A stretch of 64,000 bases of DNA from Pseudomonas sp. ICMP 561 (GCF_002699985.1 NZ_LKBT01000034.1:248001-312000); one strand, 5' to 3'. Positions 41,529 through 51,418 are shown, counted from the stretch's first letter. The notes: a model not told the origin generated them from the sequence alone. A program made the numbers and translations.

Positions 41529-43609
41529 GCGACGAAGCCGAACGCTGGCGAGAGAAATACCTCAAAGGCGTCGAACAGCAAGACAAGCTCGAAAAACGCT
41601 GGAATGCCCGTCTCGACTTGCTGCGCCGTGGTCTGGTGCGCAGCAGTCTCGCGGCAGAAGGGTCGGACCGGGCTGTCGACCAATGCATGAAGGAGATGCG
41701 CGAAATCGTCCGTAAGGACGACATGGACGCGGGCCTTGCAGCGTTGATTCCAAGGCTGGAAAAAGCGGTACTGGATTCCGAGCAGCGCCGCGAAGAGCGC
41801 GCTGCGCAGGTCAGCAGCGCGTTGGTATCGCTGGTCACGCAATTACAGTCCCTGCAATTGCCCAAGGACGTACGCAAGCCGCTCAAGCGTTTCGCCAAAG
41901 ACCTTGAGGAGCGCGCCTCGCAAGCGCGGGAGCTACCACTGTTGCTCGGCGAGCTAAGCGGCCTGCAGGGCCAGGCGCTGACGGTGATTGAACGACCTGA
42001 AGAGCCGCACCGGCCGGGGTTGCTGCAGCGTCTGTTTGGTGGGCATGAGGTTGGCGATGCTCCGGCAAAGGACGCCGGTGATACCGCAGCCGCTGTTCCG
42101 GAAGTCGTGCCTGAGCGCACGACTGATTCAACCGAGGTCGATGAGTGGGACGAGCCTGACGAACTGCCCAAACCAGTCGATCCAGCTACGCCGCCCGTTG
42201 TTGTCGCCCCTGCGGCAGCGGTCCCTGCTCCTCCGAAAACTCCGCAACTGCCGCCAGAGTCAGTAGCCTCGCCGTCAGATGTGCAAGCGCCGAACGTCGA
42301 GCCCGTACTCGAAGTGCCCGAGCCGGCGATCCCGGTTCCTGCACATGAAGCCGACGTCATTGTCGAGCCTGTCGCTGCTCCGTCGGTCGCGTCAGTCACT
42401 GAATCTATCCCGATTGAGGATTTGCTCGCCCCAATCCCGGTTGTGCCCTACGAATACGTGTCAGAGCCGGTCAGCGCTGTCGGCGAAGACGATGAGTTGC
42501 CGCAAGAAGCAGAGTCTGGCGAAGAAGAGTCAACCTACGCGCTGCCCAGCTCCCCCGAGCCGAGCTACAGCTCCGTGGCAGCGCATATCGAACACACCCT
42601 GTTGGGCCTGCTCAACGACCTGACCTTGCCAGAGCACCATCGCCCTCAAGCCGAGGCGATGCGCCTGCGCCTCGAACATGGCCTTAATTGGTACGAGTTG
42701 CTGCCCATCCTCGATGATCTGGCTGTCTTGATGTTGGCGATCACCGACAGCGGTCAGCATGAATTCGAGATTTATCTAAAGCAGCTCAATGAAAGGCTCG
42801 AGTCATTCCAGAGCAATCTTCAGGCCGCCAGCGAAGACTACGTGGGCCAGCAGACCGCCTCCCGTGAGTTGAACAATGAACTGCGTCTGCAAGTGGACGG
42901 CTTGCAAAGCAGCGTCCAGGACGCCGCCGATTTGCCGAGCCTGAAAAAGGTACTGGAGAACCGCCTGGAAGGTCTTCTGGGCACCATGGATCAACATCAG
43001 AAGACCCGCGACGAGCGCGAGCAGGACGTTGCCGCGCGTCTGCAAGGCCTGGCGAGTCGGGTGGCGACCATGGAGCAAGAGGCGTTGGGCTTCAGGGCCA
43101 ATCTTGAAGAGCAGCGGCAAAAGGCACTGATCGATCCATTGACCGGCTTGCCCAATCGGGCCGCCTGGGAAGAGCGCCTTGGGCATGAGATGGCTGTCTG
43201 GCAGAAGAACAAGACCAACCTGCTGGTGTGTATCCTGGATCTGGATCACTTCAAACGTATCAACGATGGCTACGGGCATCTGGCCGGCGACCGGGTTCTC
43301 AAGATTGTTGCCAAGGTTGTGAAGAAGCAGCTACGTCCGACTGATTTCATTGCGCGCTTCGGCGGTGAGGAGTTTGTGATCCTCTTGCCTGCGACTCAGG
43401 TGACAGCAGGCCTGGCTTTACTCGAGAAACTGCGGACGGCGGTTGAGGAGTGCCCGTTTCACTTCAAGAGCGAACCGGTCACCATCACTGTGTCCACGGG
43501 CGTGACAGCGTTACGGCCCGGCGAGCGCAGTGATGTAGCGCTCAAGCGCGCTGATCAGGCTTTGTACCGCGCCAAGGAAAACGGCCGCAACCGCGTTGAG
43601 CAAGGTTGA
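41525..43609 (+). CDS. Diguanylate cyclase with long N-terminal coiled-coil (DgcH-like)
   Basis: The 694-residue protein carries a GGEEF active site near residue 613. An RxxD inhibitory site lies five residues upstream (RPTDFIARF before GGEEF), so both catalysis and product feedback look intact. The rest is acidic and helix-rich: a coiled-coil around 15-150, a proline/valine-rich linker about 190-280 and another helical part to 520. No membrane segment is evident. It makes cyclic di-GMP. It is the position of P. aeruginosa DgcH. It overlaps the EEP gene by 4 bases. Confidence 0.9.
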   Translation: MSDEAERWREKYLKGVEQQDKLEKRWNARLDLLRRGLVRSSLAAEGSDRAVDQCMKEMREIVRKDDMDAGLAALIPRLEKAVLDSEQRREERAAQVSSALVSLVTQLQSLQLPKDVRKPLKRFAKDLEERASQARELPLLLGELSGLQGQALTVIERPEEPHRPGLLQRLFGGHEVGDAPAKDAGDTAAAVPEVVPERTTDSTEVDEWDEPDELPKPVDPATPPVVVAPAAAVPAPPKTPQLPPESVASPSDVQAPNVEPVLEVPEPAIPVPAHEADVIVEPVAAPSVASVTESIPIEDLLAPIPVVPYEYVSEPVSAVGEDDELPQEAESGEEESTYALPSSPEPSYSSVAAHIEHTLLGLLNDLTLPEHHRPQAEAMRLRLEHGLNWYELLPILDDLAVLMLAITDSGQHEFEIYLKQLNERLESFQSNLQAASEDYVGQQTASRELNNELRLQVDGLQSSVQDAADLPSLKKVLENRLEGLLGTMDQHQKTRDEREQDVAARLQGLASRVATMEQEALGFRANLEEQRQKALIDPLTGLPNRAAWEERLGHEMAVWQKNKTNLLVCILDLDHFKRINDGYGHLAGDRVLKIVAKVVKKQLRPTDFIARFGGEEFVILLPATQVTAGLALLEKLRTAVEECPFHFKSEPVTITVSTGVTALRPGERSDVALKRADQALYRAKENGRNRVEQG

Positions 43610-43688
43610 TCGATGACTCGACAGCAGTAAGCGATTCCACAGCAGTGCGCTATGCTCCCCACTTTCTTGTCTCTATGATCAGGTTTTC

Positions 43689-44465
43689 ATGAAGCTGTTT
43701 TTATCTGCCCTGCTGCTCATTACGTTGACGGCCTGTACCAGCGGACCGCGACTCGACACCAGTCATCCTTCGTTGAACTACGATAACCGCGTGCAGTTTG
43801 TCGTGGTGCATTACACCTCGGCGACCCTTGAGCGTTCCCTTGAGTTGCTCACCCACGGCGAGGTCAGCGCGCATTACCTGATTGGTGATACGCCACCGAC
43901 TATCTACAAGCTCGTCGATGAAAGTGCCCGGGCCTGGCACGCCGGTGAAAGTGAGTGGGATGGGCGCACCTGGCTTAACTCTGCATCGATCGGTATCGAA
44001 ATCGTCAATCCTGGTTACCGCGATACACCGACCGGCAGACTTTGGTATCCGTATACGGAAGGGCAGATTCAGGCGCTGATCGTGCTGCTCAAAGATATCG
44101 TCAAGCGTAACCATATCGACCCGCGCCACATCATCGGCCATAGCGATATCGCACCAGCACGCAAGCTGGATCCGGGACCGCTGTTTCCGTGGAAACGACT
44201 GGCCGAGGCGGGACTGGGTGTCTGGCCGGACGAGCGTCTGGTGGCCGAACAGCAGGCACTTATGCTCGATAGCGTGCCGGACATCGCCTGGTTTCAGCAG
44301 CAGCTTGCTCGCGTTGGCTACACCGTACCGCAGACGGGTGAACTGGATGTCGCCACGCGGGATGTTCTGGCCGCTTTTCAGATGCATTACCGACCCGCAC
44401 GTTTCGACGGACAGCCAGACGTGCAGAGCGCCGCTATCCTGAAAGTGCTCAACCGCCAGCGCTGA
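43689..44465 (+). CDS. N-acetylmuramoyl-L-alanine amidase, lipoprotein (AmpDh2 type)
   Basis: The 258-residue protein has a lipobox (LTAC, Cys16) and an amidase_2 domain. Zinc-binding and catalytic residues lie in VVVHYTSATLERS near 37 and GHSDIAPARKLDPGP near 150. A peptidoglycan-binding region (QQQLARVGYTVPQTGELDVA) covers about 195-250. AmpDh2/3 enzymes cleave peptide stems from anhydromuropeptides or sacculi at the outer membrane or periplasm. It lies between the cyclase and an EAL protein. Confidence 0.9.
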   Translation: MKLFLSALLLITLTACTSGPRLDTSHPSLNYDNRVQFVVVHYTSATLERSLELLTHGEVSAHYLIGDTPPTIYKLVDESARAWHAGESEWDGRTWLNSASIGIEIVNPGYRDTPTGRLWYPYTEGQIQALIVLLKDIVKRNHIDPRHIIGHSDIAPARKLDPGPLFPWKRLAEAGLGVWPDERLVAEQQALMLDSVPDIAWFQQQLARVGYTVPQTGELDVATRDVLAAFQMHYRPARFDGQPDVQSAAILKVLNRQR

Positions 44466-44553
44466 TTTCACCAATTCGTTGCCGCGGCCCCAATCCAGCG
44501 GGCTATTTTCGCGTTTGTTGCTATACCTAGAGGATTCCTCCGGGTATCAACTG

Positions 44554-46173
44554 ATGCGCGATGCGGCAACACCCTTTCGCACGACTCTCTATCGTCCTTG
44601 GCTGATGGCTTTGCTCGCCGCCTTGATGAGTGCTGCCGTGTTGTTGGCGGGCAGCTTTGCATTGGCTTTGCATCAGGCGCGACAGAACGAAAGCGAACAG
44701 ATGAATACTCAGGGCGGGCGCTTCCTGGTGCGTCTGGAGCAGCTGTTTGGCCAACTGCGCGCCGGTCTTGATCAGCTGGAGGCCCAGCCTCTGCGACACT
44801 GTAATCCGGACATGGTTGACCGATTGCGTCAGGTTACCTCCAGCTATCGATTCATCTATGAAGCTGCGTTTGTGGGCGATGCCAGAGCGTGTTCCAGCGG
44901 ATCGCGGGACAGTCAGCTCGGCCTGCCTCGCAAGCCGGATATTCGCGGCCCCACCTACGATTACTGGCTCAATACCTCAGCTCAGCCCGACGACAACCTT
45001 GCCGCGTTGGTGCTGGGCCGGGGCAGCTTCAGGGTTTCTACCTCCCGGGGGCATTTGACCGATGTGGTGGATTTGCCTGCCGGAGGCAGTCTGCTGGTGG
45101 TACTGAATCACGGCGTCAAAGCCGTCACCGTGCTGGGTCCTGATCAACCCTGGCCGCTCAGCGTCCGCTGGTCTTCGAACAGCGCTGAAAAGCTGATCAT
45201 TACCGACAACCTGTTGATCTATCGCATGCCCACTGAGAGCCCCGTGTATCAACTGGTGATGATTGCGCCCCGCGCCGGTCTCCAGCAGAAAGTAGCGGGA
45301 GCCTGGTGGTTGCTGGTCCCCGCGAGCCTGCTGATTGCATTGTTTATAGGCGCGCTGGTATTGCAACTCGTGCGTCAGCGCCAGTCGTTAGGGGGTGAGC
45401 TGCAGGGCGCGTTGCGGCGCGGCGAATTGAAAGTGCTCTTCCAGCCGATTTTTGATCTGCATTCGCGTGTATGCGTGGGGGCCGAAGCGCTGGTTCGCTG
45501 GCGTAGGCCGGACGGCACGCTGACCAGCCCGGACCTGTTTATTCCGTTGGCGGAGAACACGGGGCAGATTCGGCAGATTACGGATTTTGTGCTGCAGCAG
45601 TTGCTTGAGCAGTTAGGGCCTCTGCTGCGAGCCAATCCGCAGCTCTACATCTCGGTGAACCTCGCCGCGTGTGATGTGATGGCGCCGAGGATTGGCCGGG
45701 TCACGGCCAGATTACTGGCGGTGCACAAAGTCTCGGCCCGGCAGATCGCCTTTGAAGTCACCGAACGGGGATTGATCGATGTGGTGATCGCCCGCAATCA
45801 CTTGCAGGCGTTGCGCGACAAGGGACACCAAGTGTTGATTGATGATTTCGGCACGGGATATTGCAGCCTGGCTTATCTGCAAACACTGCCCGTGGATTGC
45901 CTGAAAATCGACAAAGCATTTATCGATGCCCTGGGTCATGATGCCGCCAGCAGCGGCGTGGCTCCTCATATCATCCGTATGGCCCATGCCCTGCAATTGC
46001 GGGTGATTGCCGAAGGTATCGAGTTCGAATCCCAGGCCCGGCTGCTCATGAGTGAAGGCGTGAAATACGGTCAGGGCTGGTTATTCGCCAGACCGCTAAG
46101 CGCTCGTAAATTCAGCGAACTGGTCACAGGCGGCCGCCGCAGCGAAGGGCGGCGGGCTGAGGATGTGGCGTAA
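44554..46173 (+). CDS. CSS-motif EAL cyclic-di-GMP phosphodiesterase
   Basis: The protein of about 539 residues has an N-terminal membrane helix (about 18-40), a periplasmic domain with the CSS motif (ACSSGSR near 111) and a second helix near 255-278. A C-terminal EAL domain follows: EALVRWRRPDG near 311, DDFGTGYCSL near 430 and EGIEFESQ near 490. CSS domains sense periplasmic thiol redox, and DsbA is encoded nearby. It should hydrolyse c-di-GMP. The start is uncertain: ATG 44554 is chosen; TTG codons from 44479 to 44518 are in frame. A short REP-like region follows. Confidence 0.87.
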   Translation: MRDAATPFRTTLYRPWLMALLAALMSAAVLLAGSFALALHQARQNESEQMNTQGGRFLVRLEQLFGQLRAGLDQLEAQPLRHCNPDMVDRLRQVTSSYRFIYEAAFVGDARACSSGSRDSQLGLPRKPDIRGPTYDYWLNTSAQPDDNLAALVLGRGSFRVSTSRGHLTDVVDLPAGGSLLVVLNHGVKAVTVLGPDQPWPLSVRWSSNSAEKLIITDNLLIYRMPTESPVYQLVMIAPRAGLQQKVAGAWWLLVPASLLIALFIGALVLQLVRQRQSLGGELQGALRRGELKVLFQPIFDLHSRVCVGAEALVRWRRPDGTLTSPDLFIPLAENTGQIRQITDFVLQQLLEQLGPLLRANPQLYISVNLAACDVMAPRIGRVTARLLAVHKVSARQIAFEVTERGLIDVVIARNHLQALRDKGHQVLIDDFGTGYCSLAYLQTLPVDCLKIDKAFIDALGHDAASSGVAPHIIRMAHALQLRVIAEGIEFESQARLLMSEGVKYGQGWLFARPLSARKFSELVTGGRRSEGRRAEDVA

Positions 46174-46223
46174 CGGTGTGGTGTAAAGGCGAATTGTGCC
46201 TCTCCAGGATCGACCAAGGAGCG

Positions 46224-46447
46224 CAATTGTTCGCGAGGCGGTGTGCCTGAGGAAACGCGTCAGACCCTTTCGGCAACAAGTTGCCTCCTACCCCCATAAG
46301 CGCTATGCCTGTGCAATGCCCGGTAGGAGCGAACTTGTTCGCGAGGCGGTGTGCCTGAAGAAACGCGTCAGACCCTTTCGGCAACAAGTTGCCTCCTACC
46401 CCCATAAGCGCTATGCCTGTGCAATGCCCGGTAGGAGCGAAGGCTGA
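46224..46447. repeat. Tandem duplication of a REPIN, period 108 bases
   Basis: About 46224-46331 is repeated at 46332-46439 with very few differences (for example TGAGGAAACG versus TGAAGAAACG). Units carry GGTAGGAGCGAACTTGTTCG arms. A third unit begins at 46432. It lies in the 291 bases between two convergent genes. Confidence 0.9.
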
Positions 46448-46465
46448 TTCTGGTGAAGGTTTAAC

Positions 46466-48253
46466 CTACAACGGCAACGCCATATAAAACTGGGTGCCCT
46501 GCCCCGGTCTGGAGTACACGCCCATTCGCCCGCCGTGCAGTTGCACGATCTCTTTGCACAACGCCAGGCCCAGCCCGGCACCGCCTTTCTTGCGGCCGAC
46601 CTGGACGAAGGGTTCGAATATTCGTCCCTGCTGGCCGTAGGCGATACCTTCGCCGTTGTCTTCCACGCTAATGATGACCCGTTCGCCGTGACGCCGTGCC
46701 TGAAGGCGTATTAGCCCGTTTTCCGGGGTGTGGCGCAGGGCGTTGTCCATCAGGTTATCCAGCACCCGTTCAAGCTGGGCGCGATCAGCATGCAGTCGAG
46801 GCAGTGGTTCCTGGGTCTCGATCGACAGGACAATGTTTTGCTCGTGGGCCTTTTCTTCGAAGCGTTGTCGCGCTTCTTCCAGCATGTCTTCGATGGACAC
46901 AGGGGCCAACGTAAGCTTCTGTAAGCCGTTTTGGTAACGAGAGAAGTTCAGCAGGTCATTGATCAACTGCATCAAACGCTGCATTTCTTCGTTGACCGTA
47001 TCGAGCAGGTCCGACTCGCGGGAGTCTGGCGGGAATTTTGACCGTTCGCGGAACAGACCAAACGCCATGTGCATGCCAGTGACCGGCGTGCGCAGCTCAT
47101 GGGATGCGCGCAAGACAAACTCGCTACGTACACGCTCGAATGCGCGCTGTTCAGTAACATCGTGAAGCACCATTACCGCCCCAAGAATGTGCCCCTTGGT
47201 GTGGCTGACGGGGGTCAGGCTGTAGGTGAGAAGCCGCGATTCCCCGTCGACCTCAATTGAGAGGTCTTCCGGCGCACGCTCAAGCGTTCCGCCGCGCAGG
47301 GTCAGGTACAACTGCTCGTCCAGTTCGGGGCGCTCCAAGGCCGCGCCGAGCCCTTGGCCAAGCTTGGGCTCTTCCCAGCCCAGCTGACGTTGAGCGACCG
47401 GATTGAGGTGTTCCAGACGACCTTGGCGGTCGATCATCAACAACCCGTCGTCGATGCTGTCCAGCACAGCCTGCAAGCGCTGCTGACCCGCCAGCAGTTC
47501 ATCGACGTTAGTGACCTGATGCTGACGTAACGCTTCGGCCATGATCCCGAAACGTCGCGTCAGCAAATTCATTTCAGCGCCTGAAGCAATCGGCAGGGTC
47601 ACCTCGAAGTTGCCCTTGCCGATGCTGTCCGCAGCTTTGGCCAAGGCCTCGATGGGGGCGCCGAAGCGACGAGCGATCCCGTGAGCGGTAATGAACCCGA
47701 TGCACAGCACTGCAATGCCTACCAACCCAAGCAGACCTGCAACCCATACCGCCCGTTCGCGGGAATGGATTTCCACCTTGCTGATGTTGTCCAGCGATTG
47801 GCGGTGGGCGACCAGCAAGTTATTGCGCAGGTTGTTGAACGCCTCAGTCAGTTCCGTGTTGTCGCGCATCGAACGTGCGGACTGGCGGGATGCTTCGTAA
47901 GCGTCGATGAATTTCTGATAATCCGCCCTGGCTTCGTGGAAGCCATTGTCGACGTTGTTGCGTTCATCGTTCTCGACGCCTTGTTCCAGCAATACCCGGA
48001 ATTGATCCTGCAGTTTGCCCAGACGCTCAGCATTGGGCGTCTCATTCAGCATCATGACCAGCTGATCGCCCAGGTTTTGCCGCAGCTTCAGCCCGGTATC
48101 CAAGGTCACGAAATTCTGCTGGATCAACGACTCCTGTGAGCTCGCCATCTGCATAACGCTGACCAGGCCAAGCACCAACCCCAACAACGCTACCGTTATC
48201 AACGCCGAAATGCTGAAGAAAAGCCTGGTGCGTAACTTCATCGCCAGTTTCAT
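46466..48253 (-). CDS. kinB: Sensor histidine kinase KinB
   Basis: The 595-residue membrane kinase has two helices (about 10-30 and 170-190) enclosing a periplasmic helical sensor. HAMP lies near 190-245 and a PAS-like domain near 255-365. HisKA follows (RASHELRTPVTGMHM near 385), then HATPase with NLMDNALRH, DNGEGI and GGAGLGLALC. KinB opposes AlgB-driven alginate production and signals with it. It is the downstream partner of algB, separated by 10 bases. Confidence 0.93.
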   Translation of the reverse strand: MKLAMKLRTRLFFSISALITVALLGLVLGLVSVMQMASSQESLIQQNFVTLDTGLKLRQNLGDQLVMMLNETPNAERLGKLQDQFRVLLEQGVENDERNNVDNGFHEARADYQKFIDAYEASRQSARSMRDNTELTEAFNNLRNNLLVAHRQSLDNISKVEIHSRERAVWVAGLLGLVGIAVLCIGFITAHGIARRFGAPIEALAKAADSIGKGNFEVTLPIASGAEMNLLTRRFGIMAEALRQHQVTNVDELLAGQQRLQAVLDSIDDGLLMIDRQGRLEHLNPVAQRQLGWEEPKLGQGLGAALERPELDEQLYLTLRGGTLERAPEDLSIEVDGESRLLTYSLTPVSHTKGHILGAVMVLHDVTEQRAFERVRSEFVLRASHELRTPVTGMHMAFGLFRERSKFPPDSRESDLLDTVNEEMQRLMQLINDLLNFSRYQNGLQKLTLAPVSIEDMLEEARQRFEEKAHEQNIVLSIETQEPLPRLHADRAQLERVLDNLMDNALRHTPENGLIRLQARRHGERVIISVEDNGEGIAYGQQGRIFEPFVQVGRKKGGAGLGLALCKEIVQLHGGRMGVYSRPGQGTQFYMALPL

Positions 48254-48263
48254 GCCGGGTTAG

Positions 48264-49610
48264 TCATAGGTTGTACTGCTTACGTTTTCGATACAGCGTG
48301 GAAGCATCGATGCCCAATGTCTTGGCGGCCTGATCAAGGGTGTCGCTGGTCGCGAGGACTGCGCCGATGTGGGCTTTTTCCAGTTCATCCAGGCTCAGCG
48401 CGGCACCCACTCGTGGTGCGTTGCTGGTGGGTTGCTCAGCCATGCCCAGGTGAGCCACTTCAACCCGCTCTTGCGGGCAAATAATGCTGGCGCGTTCGAT
48501 GACGTTGCGCAGCTCACGAATGTTGCCTGGCCAGCGGTAGTTCAGCAGCGCGGCTTTGGCTTCATCGCTGAAACCCCGGGCCGGGCGTGCGTAATCCTTA
48601 ACGAAGCGCGCCAGGAAGCGATCCGCCAGAGTCAGGATGTCTTCCGTACGCTCGCGCAGCGCGGGCAGATTCAGGGTGATCACGTTCAGACGGTACAGCA
48701 GGTCTTCACGGAAGCGACCATTGCGCACCATGTCTTCCAGGTTCAGGTTGGTGGCCGCAAGAATACGGACATCGGCGCGGCGAGTGACCGGATCGCCGAC
48801 TCGCTCGTATTCCTTGTCCTGAATGAAACGAAGCAATTTTGGCTGTAACGTGAGCGGAAAATCGCCGATTTCGTCAAGAAACAGCGTGCCGCCATCGGCT
48901 TGGTTGACGCGACCCAGAGTGCTCTCGCTCGCGCCGGTAAATGCGCCGCGGCTGTGACCAAACAGCTCACTCTCCATCAGCTCGGCGGTCAGCGATGGAC
49001 AGTTGATGGTCACGCAGGATTTTTTGTTGCGCTTGCTCCAGCCATGAATGGCGCGGGCCAGTTCGCCCTTACCCGTGCCTGACTCACCTAGAATGAGAAT
49101 ATTGGCGTCAGTAGTCGCCACCTGACGAGCTGTCTCCAGAATCGCCATCATCGAAGGGCTATGGGAATCCAGGCCGTCCTTGGGTTTGCGAATTTCGCCT
49201 TCCAGTACTTCCAGCCGGGCTGACAACTGGCGTACTTCCAACTGTTTGGCGGTGGCCAGACGCAGTTGATCCGGGCTGCACGGTTTGACCAGATAGTCAG
49301 CCGCACCGGCTTGAATAGCATCGACTGCTGTATCGACCGCCGAGTGAGCGGTGACGATCACCACCCTCATCCACGGGGCTTGAACGCGCATTTGCGCCAG
49401 TACATCCAGGCCATTGTCTTCGCCTAACCGCAAGTCCAGAAAGCACAGGTCGAAGACCTGGCGCTGCAGCAACGTTTCCGCTTGGGATGCGCTGTTGGCG
49501 GTGGCGACACTGTAGCCCTCATCTTCCAGGCAATAACGGAACGTGCGAAGGATCGCGGATTCGTCATCCACAAGCAGAATACGGCCCTGATTCTCAGTGG
49601 CTGCTTCCAT
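48264..49610 (-). CDS. algB: NtrC-family response regulator AlgB
   Basis: The 448-residue protein has a receiver domain (phospho-acceptor Asp in CFLDLRLGEDNG near 59), an AAA+ domain (Walker A GESGTGKGE near 175, GAFTGA near 233) and a Fis-type helix-turn-helix at the end (AAKTLGIDASTLYRKRKQYN). It controls alginate and virulence genes. It heads algB-kinB. Confidence 0.95.
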   Translation of the reverse strand: MEAATENQGRILLVDDESAILRTFRYCLEDEGYSVATANSASQAETLLQRQVFDLCFLDLRLGEDNGLDVLAQMRVQAPWMRVVIVTAHSAVDTAVDAIQAGAADYLVKPCSPDQLRLATAKQLEVRQLSARLEVLEGEIRKPKDGLDSHSPSMMAILETARQVATTDANILILGESGTGKGELARAIHGWSKRNKKSCVTINCPSLTAELMESELFGHSRGAFTGASESTLGRVNQADGGTLFLDEIGDFPLTLQPKLLRFIQDKEYERVGDPVTRRADVRILAATNLNLEDMVRNGRFREDLLYRLNVITLNLPALRERTEDILTLADRFLARFVKDYARPARGFSDEAKAALLNYRWPGNIRELRNVIERASIICPQERVEVAHLGMAEQPTSNAPRVGAALSLDELEKAHIGAVLATSDTLDQAAKTLGIDASTLYRKRKQYNL

Positions 49611-49998
49611 TTTTCCTACGCTCCTTAATGAATTGTCTTGCGTTAGTGTCGGAATAATCGGGCAAGTTGCATGGTTGATTCTGATTGATTATGCGAGGGG
49701 GATGGTAGTTATCTGAGTGGTTTTGAGATAAATATCTGATTTTTATAAGAAATAATCTCTTTGTATACCTCGCGCCAGGCTTGCGGGCTTCAGTTGCATT
49801 CATGTTGCACGGAGCCAGTTCTGCCGATTCCTGCATGCTGCGCGGCGGCTATTTGCGATTCACGACGGCGTCCCGCTCGAATCCCGTCCGCACTTCCTTG
49901 TCATTTGCTGATCAGACACAGGCAAGCCTCTGAATCGAGACGTATCTCCGGAGGACTGGCTCGAAACCCTTACACAGCTATGAAGATGGAGAACTGCC
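49611..49998. other. Divergent intergenic region algB / BON gene
   Basis: No gene seen. AT-rich DNA at 49640-49770 precedes a candidate AlgU promoter for the + strand BON gene. Confidence 0.6.
49890..49916 (+). promoter_or_regulatory. Candidate AlgU (sigma-22) promoter of the BON gene
   Basis: GCACTT (49890-49895), a 16-base spacer and TCAGA (49912-49916) approximate GAACTT-N16-TCTGA, with the start codon 82 bases on. Confidence 0.4.
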
Positions 49999-50847
49999 AT
50001 GCACCTGCTGAAAAAGCTCGCTCTGGCCACAGCCACAATCACCGTGCTGGGCCTGAACCCTTTGATGGCCAGTGCTGCTCAGGGCGATTTGCCCAGCCAG
50101 CTCGCCGAAGCGCGTCAGGAAGGTTCGATCTGGACCGCATTCGCCCTCAACAAACATTTGAGTCCGTTCAAAATCGACGTCAGCGTCGAGCAAGGAACGG
50201 CTGTCCTCAAGGGCAAGGTAGAAAATCAGGTTGATCGTGAACTGGCCGAACGCATTGCGCTGGACACCAAGGGCATCGACAAGGTCGACAATCAACTGGA
50301 GATCGACCCCAATGTCGCTGCTGAGCCGGGCACCAAGGCCAATATGGCGCAGCGATTCGAAGACGCCACGCTGACTGCGACCGTGAAGTCCAAACTGCTT
50401 TGGAGCAGCGTCACTGAAGCACTCAACATTGATGTCGACGCCAAAGACGGTGTCGTGACGCTTAAAGGTCGTGCGCAAAGCCCGGAAGCCAAGGAAGTAG
50501 CCGGTAACCTTGCGACCAACACCGATGGTGTGGTCAGCGTCAATAATTTGATCAGCATCAGTGCTGCGGACTCCATTGCCTCACGGGTTGATCCGCAGGC
50601 GACAAGCCCGGCTGAAGACATCAGTGATGTATGGATTACCAGCAAGGTCAAATCCAGCCTGATCTACAGCCGTAATCTGGATGGCCTGAACATCAAGGTC
50701 GACACCAAAAGCGGTCTGGTCAGCCTTAACGGCATCGTTGCCAACTATGCGGAAAAAGAACTCGCCGTCGAGATCGCGCGAAATATCCGTGGCGTTAAAG
50801 GCGTGAATGCGGATGCCCTGAAAGTGATGACCCGCACGACCGGCTGA
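49999..50847 (+). CDS. Periplasmic triple-BON-domain protein (OsmY-like)
   Basis: The 282-residue protein has a signal peptide ending ASAAQG near 28 and three BON domains (about 37-105, 117-185, 206-275). Each has the pattern ...DVSVEQGTAVLKGKVENQ, ...DVDAKDGVVTLKGRAQSP and ...KVDTKSGLVSLNGIV. OsmY-type proteins with two or more BON domains act in the periplasm during osmotic and envelope stress and bind lipid. A candidate AlgU promoter precedes it. Confidence 0.87.
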   Translation: MHLLKKLALATATITVLGLNPLMASAAQGDLPSQLAEARQEGSIWTAFALNKHLSPFKIDVSVEQGTAVLKGKVENQVDRELAERIALDTKGIDKVDNQLEIDPNVAAEPGTKANMAQRFEDATLTATVKSKLLWSSVTEALNIDVDAKDGVVTLKGRAQSPEAKEVAGNLATNTDGVVSVNNLISISAADSIASRVDPQATSPAEDISDVWITSKVKSSLIYSRNLDGLNIKVDTKSGLVSLNGIVANYAEKELAVEIARNIRGVKGVNADALKVMTRTTG

Positions 50848-50854
50848 TCAGTTG

Positions 50855-50917
50855 GGCTGGTACGTTCGTGCATCCTGCACGACCCGTCAGGGCTGATCGT
50901 GCAGGATGCTACCAGCC
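50855..50917. terminator. Nested inverted repeat, likely terminator of the BON gene
   Basis: An inner perfect 13-bp stem (50870-50882 with 50897-50909) lies inside an outer stem GGCTGGTA (50855-50862) with TACCAGCC (50910-50917), with an asymmetric 7-base bulge. It is followed by T-rich DNA (TTATTTTATAGTTTTT), starting 8 bases after the stop codon. Confidence 0.75.
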
Positions 50918-51071
50918 GAATTATTTTATAGTTTTTAAGTTGTTGATTTATAAGATTTTTTGGTTGTATTGAAAGCTGGCATGCAGGCTGCAATATCTTG
51001 GTTATAGAAGCCGTGAAAACTCCGGCAACAAGATCAAGTTGACAGCCCAGCGTGGTGTCAGGAGCAACCAG

Positions 51072-51368
51072 ATGAACCGCCAGCGTCTTACTCAATTGCG
51101 TATTTCGCCTCTGCACATTCAGCAGGGCTTGTTCGCCAGCCTGGCGCTGATGATCACTCTGATTGCAATTCAGCAGTTTCAGCATTGGGAAAATTCCCGC
51201 GAAGCTGCACAAATAAAACAGCCATTCACTTACAGCCAGACTTACAACAGCCAGACGTACAGCAATGCCAGTGCGTCGATGGCTCGTGATACCGCGCTGA
51301 GCCTCACGCCGGTTGATCGTAAAGCGTCTGCAAGTGAAGTACCACACCAGCAAACCTGGGTTTTTTGA
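51072..51368 (+). CDS. Small membrane protein, unknown
   Basis: The 98-residue protein has one hydrophobic segment (about 20-40, LFASLALMITLIAI) and a serine/threonine/tyrosine-rich tail (YSQTYNSQTYSNASASM). CAGGAG lies 7 bases before the ATG at 51072. It is not recognised. It is followed by the DUF1328 and Ivy-like genes and may be coexpressed. Confidence 0.65.
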   Translation: MNRQRLTQLRISPLHIQQGLFASLALMITLIAIQQFQHWENSREAAQIKQPFTYSQTYNSQTYSNASASMARDTALSLTPVDRKASASEVPHQQTWVF

Positions 51369-51418
51369 CCCGCAGCAGCAAAAGCAGCATCCATTAAAAG
51401 CAGATAAGGAGAGTCATC

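Noticed and set aside
49738..49770. AT-rich stretch before the BON gene as a horizontally acquired island
   Set aside because: It is short and lies between conserved neighbours; it is more likely promoter DNA for algB and the BON gene.
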